Program-made: the position numbers and the translations under genes
Shown: positions 1 through 7,662 of the stretch, one piece after another
Position numbering within the stretch: the stretch's first letter is position 1
Layout of the letters: every line of letters starts with the position of its first letter
From: Kibdelosporangium philippinense
GTDB lineage: Bacteria; Actinomycetota; Actinomycetes; Mycobacteriales; Pseudonocardiaceae
Assembly: GCF_021390435.2 (NCBI RefSeq)
Contig: NZ_JAJVCN010000001.1
Location: 1,674,001 to 1,738,000 of the forward strand
Length of the DNA: 64,000 nucleotides
Direction of reading: 5' to 3'
The notes under the pieces: model-generated
Databases searched by the model: none
Told to the model about the DNA's origin: nothing
What the model saw: only the letters and a program-made list of their open reading frames with translations

Positions 1-442
1 GTCGGTCGGTAGCACCTCGTTGACCAGCCCGAGCTCCAGCGCGGTAGCCGCGTCGATCTGGCCGCTGGTGTACAGGTAGTACGCGGCTCGCTTGGTGCCC
101 ATTAGCTCCTGGAACGTCAGATGCAGGCCGTCGCCCGGCGCGACACCGGTGAGGAAGTGTCCGCTCGTACGCGAAATCCGGCTCGCTCGGCAGCGTGTCG
201 CCTGCTTCGGCCGGTGCGATCCAATCGCCGCCGGTGCCGGTCAGGATCAGCATCTCGTTGCGCGGGTCGTTGCCGATCTCCTGCCACGCCTGGCCCCACG
301 CGTTGTGCGCGCCGAAACCGAACTGCGCAGGCCCGCCATCGGTGTGGATCCGCAGCTCGATGATCCCGTTCTCGCGGCGCATCACGAAGTAGTCGCTGTA
401 CTTGCGGGAGTAGTCGGCGAAGTCCGGCCGCTGCACGTACAT
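1..442 (-). pseudogene. Enoyl-CoA hydratase/isomerase-like (6-oxocamphor hydrolase-like) remnant, cut by window edge
   Basis: The frame starts at an ATG at 442-440 and reads a crotonase-fold N-terminus through a LILTGTGGDW segment. At about 159-166 the frame changes and the protein resumes at HFLTGVAPGDG...LGLVNEVLPTD, which is the later part of the same fold. An intact relative has an extra stretch of roughly 55-65 residues between these points, so an internal deletion plus frameshift has removed part of the active-site region. The 3' end lies outside the window. Family assignment is by recalled similarity to 6-oxocamphor hydrolase (CamK). The gene is probably non-functional. Confidence 0.7.
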
Positions 443-473
443 ACCGCGACTATACGGAGACTGCCTCCGTTTG

Positions 474-1121
474 TCACGAGGTGCTATACGCGGCAAGGAA
501 AACGCGGACGCCTTCGTCGGCGAGGTGGTCGAGTTCCTCGTCGGTGAACGGAGCCGTGTCGCCGAAGAACATCGCCTTGTCCAAGGCTACGCCGAGGACC
601 AGGAATGCGAAGTGCTTGGCGGCCAACGCGGGGTCGGGCACGCGCAGCAAGCCGCGTTCGTCCAAGTGCTTCAACTCGGGCGCCAGGGCGGTGAGCACGC
701 GTTCCGGCGCTCGTTCGTAGTACGTGCGCGCGAGTTCGGGGAAGCGGGAGGCTTCGCCGACCAGTAGCCGCCGCATCTGCAGCACCTGCGGGCGCATCAC
801 CGAGTGCAGGTACTGGCGGGCCAGCACGGGCAGGTCGGCGGCCAGGTTCTCGGTGTTGTGCAGCTTGTCGCCGATCAGCTTGATGAAAGCGTCCACTGTG
901 GTCGTGACGCTCATGATGATCTCGCTGAACAGGCCTTCCTTGTCCGTGAAGTTCTTGTAGACGGTCTGTTTGGAGACCGCTGCGAGCGCGGCGACCTCGT
1001 CCATGCTCGTGCCCTGGTAGCCGTGGCGTAGAAAGAGCGTAGTGGCCGCCTCCATGATCAACCGTCGTTTACGGGCGGAGCGGCCCTCTTCGTTTCCGAC
1101 ACCCACACCCGCGATTTCCAT
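474..1121 (-). CDS. TetR/AcrR-family transcriptional regulator
   Basis: This 215-residue protein has an N-terminal TetR helix-turn-helix at about residues 18-65 (RRLIMEAATTLFLRHGYQGT, then SKQTVYKNFTDKEGLF). An all-helical ligand-binding C-terminal domain follows. The ATG is preceded by a full AAGGAGG ribosome site, which fixes the start. It is divergent from the DUF998 membrane protein gene at 1220, and the gap holds a long inverted repeat. It therefore probably represses itself and that gene. The ligand cannot be deduced. Confidence 0.9.
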   Translation of the reverse strand: MEIAGVGVGNEEGRSARKRRLIMEAATTLFLRHGYQGTSMDEVAALAAVSKQTVYKNFTDKEGLFSEIIMSVTTTVDAFIKLIGDKLHNTENLAADLPVLARQYLHSVMRPQVLQMRRLLVGEASRFPELARTYYERAPERVLTALAPELKHLDERGLLRVPDPALAAKHFAFLVLGVALDKAMFFGDTAPFTDEELDHLADEGVRVFLAAYSTS

Positions 1122-1146
1122 GATCAGCCTCCTTGTCGAAAATGGT

Positions 1147-1188
1147 ACTAGACGGCTCAGTACCCGTCAGAGTACTGTACGGTCTAGT
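1147..1188. promoter_or_regulatory. Probable TetR operator, 42-bp inverted repeat
   Basis: The arms ACTAGAC and GTCTAGT bound the element. Inside them CAGTAC and GTACTG form a second symmetric pair around the same centre. The element sits between the divergent TetR and DUF998 genes, where it would overlap both promoters. This is the layout expected for two TetR dimers on one site. Assignment to the neighbouring TetR is inference. Confidence 0.65.
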
Positions 1189-1219
1189 TCCAGTTAAGCC
1201 GCTGAACAGGGGAAATGTC

Positions 1220-1885
1220 ATGACACACGCCATCTGGACTCCGCAGACCGTCGGAACCAACTGCGAGCTGCCGGTCCGTATCACCAGGTCCTTGCTCGGC
1301 TACGGCGTGCTCGCCGGCCCGTTCTACGTCGTCGTCTCCGTACTGCAAGGGCTCACCAGAACCGGGTTCGACTTCACGAAACACCCGTGGAGCGTGCTGG
1401 CCAACGGCGACCTCGGCTGGATCCAGACCACGAACCTCATCCTCACCGGCCTGATGGTCCTGGCCGCCGCGGTCGGCATGCGCCGGTTACTTCGCGGGGG
1501 AGTAGGCGGGACGTGGGGGCCCGGATTGATCGGCGCCTTTGGGGTGAGCATGGTCGCCAGCGGGATCTTCGCCGCTGACCCGGTGCCCGGGTTCCCGAGC
1601 GATGTCGTCTCCCTGCGGATGCCGAGTATGTCCAACACACTGCACTTTGCGTTTGGGGCGATTGGGTTTGTGTGCTTCGCGGTCGCCACTTTCGTCATCG
1701 CCAGGAGGTTCGCTGGTCTTGGGTGGGCGATGTACTCGCGGATCACCGGCGTGGCGTTTCTGCTTTCCTTTGGTTCCATGGCTCTCGGCTCGGTCGGTAT
1801 CCTGATCTTCACTGCTGGGGTCATTGCCGCGTTCACGTGGCTCGCAACAACTTCTGTGCGTCTTTACCGTGGCGCGGACAGGTGA
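1220..1885 (+). CDS. DUF998-family integral membrane protein
   Basis: About 221 residues, with a cytoplasmic start (MTHAIWTPQ) followed by six or so hydrophobic segments, for example around GYGVLAGPFYVVV, LTGLMVLAAAVG and VAFLLSFGSMALG. The FAADPVPGFP stretch between membrane segments is typical of DUF998 proteins, whose biochemical function is not established. I chose the ATG at 1220 because GGGGAA lies just upstream; earlier in-frame starts would place the operator inside the gene. It is probably controlled by the divergent TetR regulator. Confidence 0.8.
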   Translation: MTHAIWTPQTVGTNCELPVRITRSLLGYGVLAGPFYVVVSVLQGLTRTGFDFTKHPWSVLANGDLGWIQTTNLILTGLMVLAAAVGMRRLLRGGVGGTWGPGLIGAFGVSMVASGIFAADPVPGFPSDVVSLRMPSMSNTLHFAFGAIGFVCFAVATFVIARRFAGLGWAMYSRITGVAFLLSFGSMALGSVGILIFTAGVIAAFTWLATTSVRLYRGADR

Positions 1886-1899
1886 TCGTTGCGCGCGGC

Positions 1900-2009
1900 C
1901 GTGTCCACCGTTCCTGAAGGCCGTGTTGACCGTTCCTGAAGGGTGTGTCCACCGTTGCTGAAGGGCGTGTCCGCCTTTGCTTGCGATCGTGTTGGCTGCC
2001 GCTTGCGGG
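1900..2009. repeat. Array of five 22-bp direct repeat units
   Basis: Units start at 1900, 1922, 1944, 1966 and 1988, each exactly 22 bp. The first four share the core CGTGTCCACCGTTCCTGAAG with a few changes, and the fifth is more decayed. The core is the same as in the array at 44021-44264. A period of 22 is not a multiple of three, so the array is not coding. The rest of the gene-free stretch 1886-2287 holds the inverted pair at 2049-2164 and the short leader of the DinB gene. Confidence 0.8.
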
Positions 2010-2048
2010 GCTTGCACCTCAGGGCATCTCTCATTGCACCGCCCTCAC

Positions 2049-2164
2049 GCGTGTCCACCATTCCTTCATGGTGAGTCAAACTGCTCGGCTCGCTTCCAAC
2101 CTCGCTGGTCGCCGCCGTTGCGCCGCTCGCGCGTTCAACTCACCACAAGGAATGGTGGACACGC
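2049..2164. repeat. Inverted-repeat pair built on the 22-bp repeat core
   Basis: The left arm (2049-2076) carries CGTGTCCACCATTCCTT and continues into TGGTGAGT. The right arm (2138-2164) is its reverse complement apart from a one-base indel and a substitution. About 60 bp separate the arms. This could be a small MITE-like unit or the closing inverted units of the array that starts at 1900. No coding content was seen. Confidence 0.65.
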
Positions 2165-2287
2165 GGACGCGCACGCGCGCGCACGCTTGGTTGCAGCTGG
2201 TGGGGTGGTTTTTGATTGCGGACGGAATGTGACCTATATGGCTTCTAGTGTTGTCCTCAACAGGGCAAACAAGGAAGGCGGCAGACA

Positions 2288-2791
2288 ATGAGCAGCACCA
2301 CCACCGTGACCGGCGAGCGTGCGGACTTCCTGCAGATGCTGGCCAAGCACCGCGGGTTCTTGAGGTTCACGGTTCAGAACTTGACCGATGAGCAGGCGAA
2401 CCGGCGGACCACGGCGAGTGAGCTGACCCTCGGTGGGCTGATCAAGCACGTCGCCGCCACCGAACGCGGGTGGGCCAACTTCATCCTTGAGGGGGCCGCT
2501 GGGATGTTCAAGGAGACCATCGACTGGGAGGCTCAGTTCTCCATGCGCGAGGGTGAGACGCTGGCCGAGTTGCTGGCGCAGTACGAGGAGATCGCGCGGC
2601 GGACCGATGAGCTTGTCGCCAGCGTTGACCTGGACGAATCGCACCCGCTGCCGGAGGCTCCGTGGTTCGAGGCTGGCGCTGCTTGGTCCAACCGCCGGGT
2701 GCTGATGCACATCATCGCTGAGACTTCTCAGCACTCGGGGCATGCCGACATCATTCGTGAGTCGCTGGATGGTGCCAAGACGATGGGTTGA
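2288..2791 (+). CDS. DinB-family protein (DinB_2/DUF664-like)
   Basis: 167 residues forming a predicted four-helix bundle. The three metal-ligand histidines of this superfamily are visible as H54 (LIKHVAATE) and H149 and H152 (ETSQHSGHADI). Related enzymes include mycothiol- or bacillithiol-dependent transferases, but most members have no known substrate. Actinobacteria use mycothiol, so a thiol-transferase role is possible though not shown. The ATG at 2288 has a GAAGGCGG ribosome site. It is followed after 28 bp by the Rieske-FAD oxidoreductase gene on the same strand. Confidence 0.85.
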   Translation: MSSTTTVTGERADFLQMLAKHRGFLRFTVQNLTDEQANRRTTASELTLGGLIKHVAATERGWANFILEGAAGMFKETIDWEAQFSMREGETLAELLAQYEEIARRTDELVASVDLDESHPLPEAPWFEAGAAWSNRRVLMHIIAETSQHSGHADIIRESLDGAKTMG

Positions 2792-2818
2792 CGGGCTTGG
2801 ACTGGGTACTCGGAAGCC

Positions 2819-4276
2819 GTGACCACCACAACGGCAGCTCAGTCCCTCTGGCTCAAAGCCCTTCCGGCCGATGGCTACCCGCCTCTTCAGGCCGATGAGA
2901 CGTTCGATGTCGCCGTGATCGGCGGCGGCATCACCGGCATGACCACCGCCTTGCTGCTCAAGCAGGCCGGCCTGCGAGTCGCTGTGCTCGAGGCCGGCCG
3001 GGTGGGCGCTGGCGTGAGCGGCAACAACACCGCGAAGGTGACCGCTCTGCAGTCCACTATGTACTCCACGATTGTGGACAAGCACGGTGAATTCGCTGCG
3101 AGGGACTATGCGGCGGCGAGTCTCGCGGGCGTTGAGAAGGTGGCGGAGCTGGCCGTCGACTGCGATTTGCAGCGTCGGCCCGCCTATACCTACGCTCTGG
3201 CGCCCGGCGAAGTAGAAGCTGTGGAACAGGAAGCGCAGGCGGCAGCCAAGGCAGGGCTTGCGGTTACGTCCGAATCCATGGATGTGCCGTTTCCGGTGCA
3301 CGCCACGGTCAAGCTGGCCGACCAGGTCCTGATCCACCCCTTGAAGTACGTTCTCGGCCTTGCGAAACAGTTCGTTGGCGACGGTTGTCAGATTTTCGAG
3401 AACACCCGGGTGTCCCAAGTAGAGGGTGGACGCGTCAGGACGCCAGGCGGGACAGTCGAAGCCGAGAAGGTCGTGGTGGCCACGCACTATCCGATCCTCG
3501 ATCGTGGACTGTACTTCGCGCGCCTGGAACCGATGCGTTCTTACTGCATAGCCGCGAAACTCAGGTCCGGCACGCCACCGGAAGCGTTGGCCATCAACCC
3601 GGGAATGCCGACACGGTCGTTGAGTTCATCGGGTGATCTGCTGATCGTGGCGGGGGAGAGCCATCCTGTCGGTCAGCCCGGTGTCAGTCCCCGGCGGTAC
3701 GAGGAACTGGCGAATTTCGCCCGTGAGTATTGGGATGTCGAGGAAATCACGCATCGATGGTCCGCGCAGGACCCGAGTTCCTACGACAAACTTCCGATGA
3801 TCGGCCGCTACAACCGGTTGTCCGACCGTGTCTACGTGGCCACCGGGTTCATGAAGTGGGGTTTGGCGACCGGCACGTTCGCCGGGATGATTCTCGCGGA
3901 CTTGATGACTGGCAAGGGCAATCCGTGGGCCGAACGGTTCGATCCGCATCGCCTCACGCTCAACTACGTCCCCGAGTTGGTCCGGATGAACGCCAAAGTC
4001 GCGGTCGACTTGGTCGGCGATCACTTGGTGACGACCGACAAACCGGCAGCCGATGTCCGGATCGAACGTGACGGGCTCGGCAAAAAGGGCATCTATCGCG
4101 ATCCGGACGGCAGCGAGCACGCGGTTTCCTTGCGCTGCACGCACCTTGGCTGCTTGTTGAGGTTCAACGCCGCGGAGACCAGTTGGGACTGTCCGTGTCA
4201 CGGTTCACGGTTCGATGTGGACGGTAATGTCCTTGAAGGACCCGCCACCAAACCATTGCCGCAGCGCGACGTTTGA
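2819..4276 (+). CDS. FAD-dependent oxidoreductase with C-terminal Rieske [2Fe-2S] domain
   Basis: 485 residues from a GTG start. Residues about 30-60 carry the dinucleotide-binding motif ([17 protein letters not shown]), and the body is a DAO-type (glycine oxidase-like) FAD oxidoreductase domain. The last 60 residues form a Rieske domain with CTHLGC and CPCHGSRF, giving C440, H442, C458 and H461 as cluster ligands. Such fusions pass electrons between an amine or amino-acid-like substrate, FAD and the iron-sulfur centre; the substrate here is unknown. The following decarboxylase gene starts 30 bp downstream and may belong to the same transcript. Confidence 0.88.
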   Translation: MTTTTAAQSLWLKALPADGYPPLQADETFDVAVIGGGITGMTTALLLKQAGLRVAVLEAGRVGAGVSGNNTAKVTALQSTMYSTIVDKHGEFAARDYAAASLAGVEKVAELAVDCDLQRRPAYTYALAPGEVEAVEQEAQAAAKAGLAVTSESMDVPFPVHATVKLADQVLIHPLKYVLGLAKQFVGDGCQIFENTRVSQVEGGRVRTPGGTVEAEKVVVATHYPILDRGLYFARLEPMRSYCIAAKLRSGTPPEALAINPGMPTRSLSSSGDLLIVAGESHPVGQPGVSPRRYEELANFAREYWDVEEITHRWSAQDPSSYDKLPMIGRYNRLSDRVYVATGFMKWGLATGTFAGMILADLMTGKGNPWAERFDPHRLTLNYVPELVRMNAKVAVDLVGDHLVTTDKPAADVRIERDGLGKKGIYRDPDGSEHAVSLRCTHLGCLLRFNAAETSWDCPCHGSRFDVDGNVLEGPATKPLPQRDV

Positions 4277-4305
4277 GATCACGCGTCGCGGGTGACCCAG
4301 TGGGC

Positions 4306-5766
4306 ATGGACCACAGCCGTGCTCCGGTGCTTGAAGCGTTGCAGCGCTACCACGAGCAAGCGTTTGTGCCGTTCAACGCACCCGGCCACAAGCAGGGTCG
4401 CGGGATCGACCCGCGAGTGCTCGAAGTCGTCGGCAAGGATGTCTTCCGCTCCGATGTGCTGACACCGAACGGTTTGGACACCCGGCGAGTCGGCAACAGT
4501 GTGCTGCAGGACGCGCAGGACCTGATGGCCGACGCGGTCGGCGCGAGCAAGACGTTCTTCTCCACCTGTGGCAGCTCGTTGTCGGTGAAAAGCGCCATGC
4601 TCTCGGTCGCCGGTCCTGGCGAGAAGATCCTTGTGGTCCGGCACGCGCACAAGTCCGTGATCGCCGGTTTGATCATCAGCGGTGTCGACCCGGTGTGGGT
4701 GCGTCCGCGCTGGGACACCGAGCGGCACATGTCCCATCCACCAGGCGCGGAAGACGTCCGGGCGGCCTTCGGCAGGGAACCCGAAGCCAAGGGCATGTTG
4801 ATGGTGACGCCGACGGATTACGGAACGTGCGGCGATATCACCGCGATCGCCGAGGTGTGTCACGAGTTCGACCGGCCGTTGATTGTGGACGAAGCGTGGG
4901 GCGCGCACCTGCCGTTCCACGGCGATCTGCCGCCGTGGGCGATGTACTGCGGCGCCGACCTGTGTGTCACGAGCGTGCACAAGATGGGCGCGGCCGTCGA
5001 ACAAAGCTCGGTGTTCCACCTGCAAGGCGACCGGGTCGATCCGGCTGTCCTGAAGATGCGGGAGGACCTGCTTGGCACCACGAGCGCGTCGTCGCTGGTC
5101 TACCTGGGTTTGGACGGCTGGCGCAGGCAGATGGTCGAGCACGGCAAGGAGCTGCTTGGCGCCGCGCTGTCGCTGGTGGGCTCTGTCCGGGCCGAAGTCG
5201 ACCGGATCGCTGGGCTGCACCTGGTCGGGGACGAAGTCGTCGGGCCTGCGTACGCCTCGTCGTTCGACCCGCTCAAGGTGATGGTCGATGTCACCGAGCT
5301 GGGCATCAACGGCTACCAGGCGGCCGACTGGCTGCGCGAGGAGCGGCGGATCACTGTCGGCCTGTCGGATCACCGCCGGATCGTCGCCGCGTTCACCCAC
5401 GCCGACGACCAGGAGACAGCAGCGGCCTTCCTGCGCGCGATGAAGGATCTGGCCAAGTCTGCCGAGTCGCTGCCTAGGCCGCCGCGGGTCGATCTGCCGA
5501 CGCCTGGCGAGTTGGAGCTTCGCACGGAAATGCTGCCGCGCGACGCCTTCTTCGGCGAGACCGACCAGGTCCCGGTGGACAAGGCCGTCGGCCGGATCGC
5601 AGCGGAGATGATCACGCCGTACCCGCCCGGCGCGCCCGCTGTGCTGCCTGGCGAGGTCATCACCACGGCCGTTCTGGACTATTTGCGGTCGGGTCTCGCG
5701 GCTGGGATGTACATCCCTGACGCCGTCGATGGCGAGCTCACGTCAGTCCGGGTGGTCGCCACCTAG
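4306..5766 (+). CDS. Orn/Lys/Arg decarboxylase family PLP enzyme
   Basis: Fold-type I PLP enzyme of about 486 residues. It has the family N-terminus (FNAPGHKQGRG), DEAWGAH for the cofactor-ring aspartate, and SVHKMG carrying the Schiff-base lysine. A C-terminal Orn/Lys/Arg decarboxylase domain follows (ITPYPPGAPAVLPGE). Members make cadaverine, putrescine or agmatine, and the exact amino acid cannot be read from sequence. I chose the ATG at 4306 over an in-frame TTG that overlaps the upstream gene. A palindromic terminator-like repeat follows 20 bp after the stop. Confidence 0.88.
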   Translation: MDHSRAPVLEALQRYHEQAFVPFNAPGHKQGRGIDPRVLEVVGKDVFRSDVLTPNGLDTRRVGNSVLQDAQDLMADAVGASKTFFSTCGSSLSVKSAMLSVAGPGEKILVVRHAHKSVIAGLIISGVDPVWVRPRWDTERHMSHPPGAEDVRAAFGREPEAKGMLMVTPTDYGTCGDITAIAEVCHEFDRPLIVDEAWGAHLPFHGDLPPWAMYCGADLCVTSVHKMGAAVEQSSVFHLQGDRVDPAVLKMREDLLGTTSASSLVYLGLDGWRRQMVEHGKELLGAALSLVGSVRAEVDRIAGLHLVGDEVVGPAYASSFDPLKVMVDVTELGINGYQAADWLREERRITVGLSDHRRIVAAFTHADDQETAAAFLRAMKDLAKSAESLPRPPRVDLPTPGELELRTEMLPRDAFFGETDQVPVDKAVGRIAAEMITPYPPGAPAVLPGEVITTAVLDYLRSGLAAGMYIPDAVDGELTSVRVVAT

Positions 5767-5786
5767 CTCGCTATTTTCCCAGCTCA

Positions 5787-5838
5787 GCCCTCGTGAGTGG
5801 TTATGCGTGTTCTAACACGACTAACCACTCACGAGGGC
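5787..5838. terminator. Palindromic dispersed repeat, copy 1, with T-tract
   Basis: The arms GCCCTCGTGAGTGGTTA and TAACCACTCACGAGGGC close on an inner CGTGTT/AACACG stem, and a run of five T residues follows. It lies after the decarboxylase gene. This copy has the loop in the opposite sense (TTCTAA instead of TTAGAA) and a slightly imperfect mid-stem. It shares its outer arms with copies at 22665, 23452 (partly), 35621 and 53191. Confidence 0.85.
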
Positions 5839-5935
5839 TTTTTGGGTGTTCGCATGGTTGACGGGGTCCGGTCTGTGGAAGTACTGTTTCGTCAGATGGA
5901 AGGTGAGTTCCGTAGAGCGAAATTAAGGAGCGACG

Positions 5936-6751
5936 GTGGACCATCGCTTCCGGTATGACGTGAACCTGTCGATCTTGTTCACCGAACTGGACGTGAATAG
6001 CCGGGCGGCCGCGGCGAAAGCCGCGGGTTTCAGCGCGGTCGAGTTCTGGTGGCCGTTCAGTGCAGCCGTGCCCAAAGACGCCGATGTGGACGCATTCGTC
6101 CGCTCGGTGCGCGAAGAGGGCGTGCGGCTGATCGGCTTGAACTTCTTCGCCGGTGACATGCCCGGCGGCGACCGCGGTGTGCTGTCCAATCCCGCGCGCA
6201 GTACGGAGTTCAGGGAGAACATCGAGGTCGCTGTCGAGATCGCCGACCAGCTCGGCTGCCGCGCGTTCAACGCGTTGTACGGCAACAGGATCGACGGTGT
6301 CCTGGCCGATCAGCAGGACGAGGTGGCGCGCGAGAACCTGGCGATCGCGGCGAAAGCGGCGAGCCGGATCGGTGCGACTGTCCTGATCGAACCGTTGAGC
6401 GGCGCACCGGCGTATCCGCTCAAGACCGCGGCCGAAGCGCTTGCTGTGATCCAGCGAGTACGCCAGGAAGGCGGCGTCGACAACGTCGCTTTGCTCGCGG
6501 ACCTGTACCACCTGGCAGTCAACGGCGACGACCCCGCGCGCGTGATCGACGACTACAGCAAACACATCGGCCACGTACAGATCGCGGACGCGCCTGGCCG
6601 CAACGAACCGGGCACGGGCGGCCTCGACTTCGCCGATCTGTTCGAGCGGCTCGCCGAAAACGGCTACGGCGGCTACATCGGCTTGGAGTACAAGCCAAGC
6701 GGTGCGAGTGCTGACAGCTTCGACTGGCTTCCCCGCGACTTGCGGGCGTGA
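5936..6751 (+). CDS. hyi: Hydroxypyruvate isomerase
   Basis: 271 residues, xylose-isomerase-like TIM barrel. It interconverts tartronate semialdehyde and hydroxypyruvate in glyoxylate metabolism. The metal/acid-base glutamates of the family are visible in VLIEPLSG and IGLEYKPSG, and the N-terminus (NLSILFTELD) matches Hyi. Translation starts at GTG 5936 behind AAGGAG. It is the first gene of a compact hyi-glxR-gcl operon. Together with gcl and glxR it converts two glyoxylate to glycerate plus carbon dioxide, which fits use of glyoxylate made from oxalate. Confidence 0.93.
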   Translation: MDHRFRYDVNLSILFTELDVNSRAAAAKAAGFSAVEFWWPFSAAVPKDADVDAFVRSVREEGVRLIGLNFFAGDMPGGDRGVLSNPARSTEFRENIEVAVEIADQLGCRAFNALYGNRIDGVLADQQDEVARENLAIAAKAASRIGATVLIEPLSGAPAYPLKTAAEALAVIQRVRQEGGVDNVALLADLYHLAVNGDDPARVIDDYSKHIGHVQIADAPGRNEPGTGGLDFADLFERLAENGYGGYIGLEYKPSGASADSFDWLPRDLRA

Positions 6752-6764
6752 CTGAAGAGGAATC

Positions 6765-7643
6765 ATGACGACGGTTGGATTCATCGGCCTTGGCATCATG
6801 GGCAGCCCGATGGCCGCACACCTGGTCAACGCAGGACACGAGGTAGTCGGCTTCGACGTTGTGCCGGAGTCGCTGACCAAACTCGCCGAGGCTGGCGGCA
6901 AACCGGCCGCGAGCGTGGCGGAGGCAGTGGCTGGCGCCGATGTCGTGATCACGATGCTGCCCAACCACCCGCACGTCGAGTCGGTGGTGTTCGGCGACGA
7001 CGGGGTGCTGCAGAACGCCAAGGAAGGCACTCTGCTCATCGACATGAGCACGATCCGCCCGGAAAGCTCACTGGCGATCGCGGAAGCCGCCAAGGCAAAG
7101 GGAATCCGCGTGCTGGACGCACCCGTTTCCGGCGGTGAGGCAGGCGCGAAGAACGCGGCACTGTCCATCATGGTCGGTGGCGATGCCGCCGACTTCGAGG
7201 CCGCGAAGCCCATTCTCGACGTACTGGGCAAGACGGTTGTCCATGTTGGACCACACAGCGCCGGTCAGGTCGTGAAGGCGGCCAACCAGCTCGTGGTCGG
7301 TGGCACGTACGCCTTGGTCGCCGAGGCGATCGTGCTGCTCGAAGCGTCCGGAGTGGACGCGAAGACGGGTCTTGACGTGCTCGCGGGCGGTCTTGCCGCA
7401 AGCCGGATCCTCGACCTCAAGCGTGATTCGATGGTTGCCAGGCAGTTCCAGCCGGGCTTCCGGATCGACTTGCACCACAAGGACATGGGCATCGCATTGG
7501 CCGCCGCCCGGCAGGCCGACGTGTCGCTGCCGGTCACCGGCCTGATCGCGCAGCTGGTCGCGGCTGCACGGGCGATGGGTCACGGCTCACTCGACCACTC
7601 GGCCCTGCTCAAGGTCACTGAGCAATTGTCCGGCCGCGGTTAG
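6765..7643 (+). CDS. glxR: 2-hydroxy-3-oxopropionate (tartronate semialdehyde) reductase
   Basis: 292 residues of the beta-hydroxyacid dehydrogenase family. The N-terminal Rossmann motif is GLGIMGSPMAAHLVNAGHEV, the substrate motif is DAPVSGGEAGA, and GQVVKAANQ carries the catalytic lysine. It reduces tartronate semialdehyde to D-glycerate with NAD(P)H, finishing the glycerate pathway begun by gcl. It lies 13 bp after hyi and 19 bp before gcl, so the three genes are almost certainly co-transcribed. The name garR would be equally valid. Confidence 0.93.
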   Translation: MTTVGFIGLGIMGSPMAAHLVNAGHEVVGFDVVPESLTKLAEAGGKPAASVAEAVAGADVVITMLPNHPHVESVVFGDDGVLQNAKEGTLLIDMSTIRPESSLAIAEAAKAKGIRVLDAPVSGGEAGAKNAALSIMVGGDAADFEAAKPILDVLGKTVVHVGPHSAGQVVKAANQLVVGGTYALVAEAIVLLEASGVDAKTGLDVLAGGLAASRILDLKRDSMVARQFQPGFRIDLHHKDMGIALAAARQADVSLPVTGLIAQLVAAARAMGHGSLDHSALLKVTEQLSGRG

Positions 7644-7662
7644 CTCAGAAAGGACATCGCAG

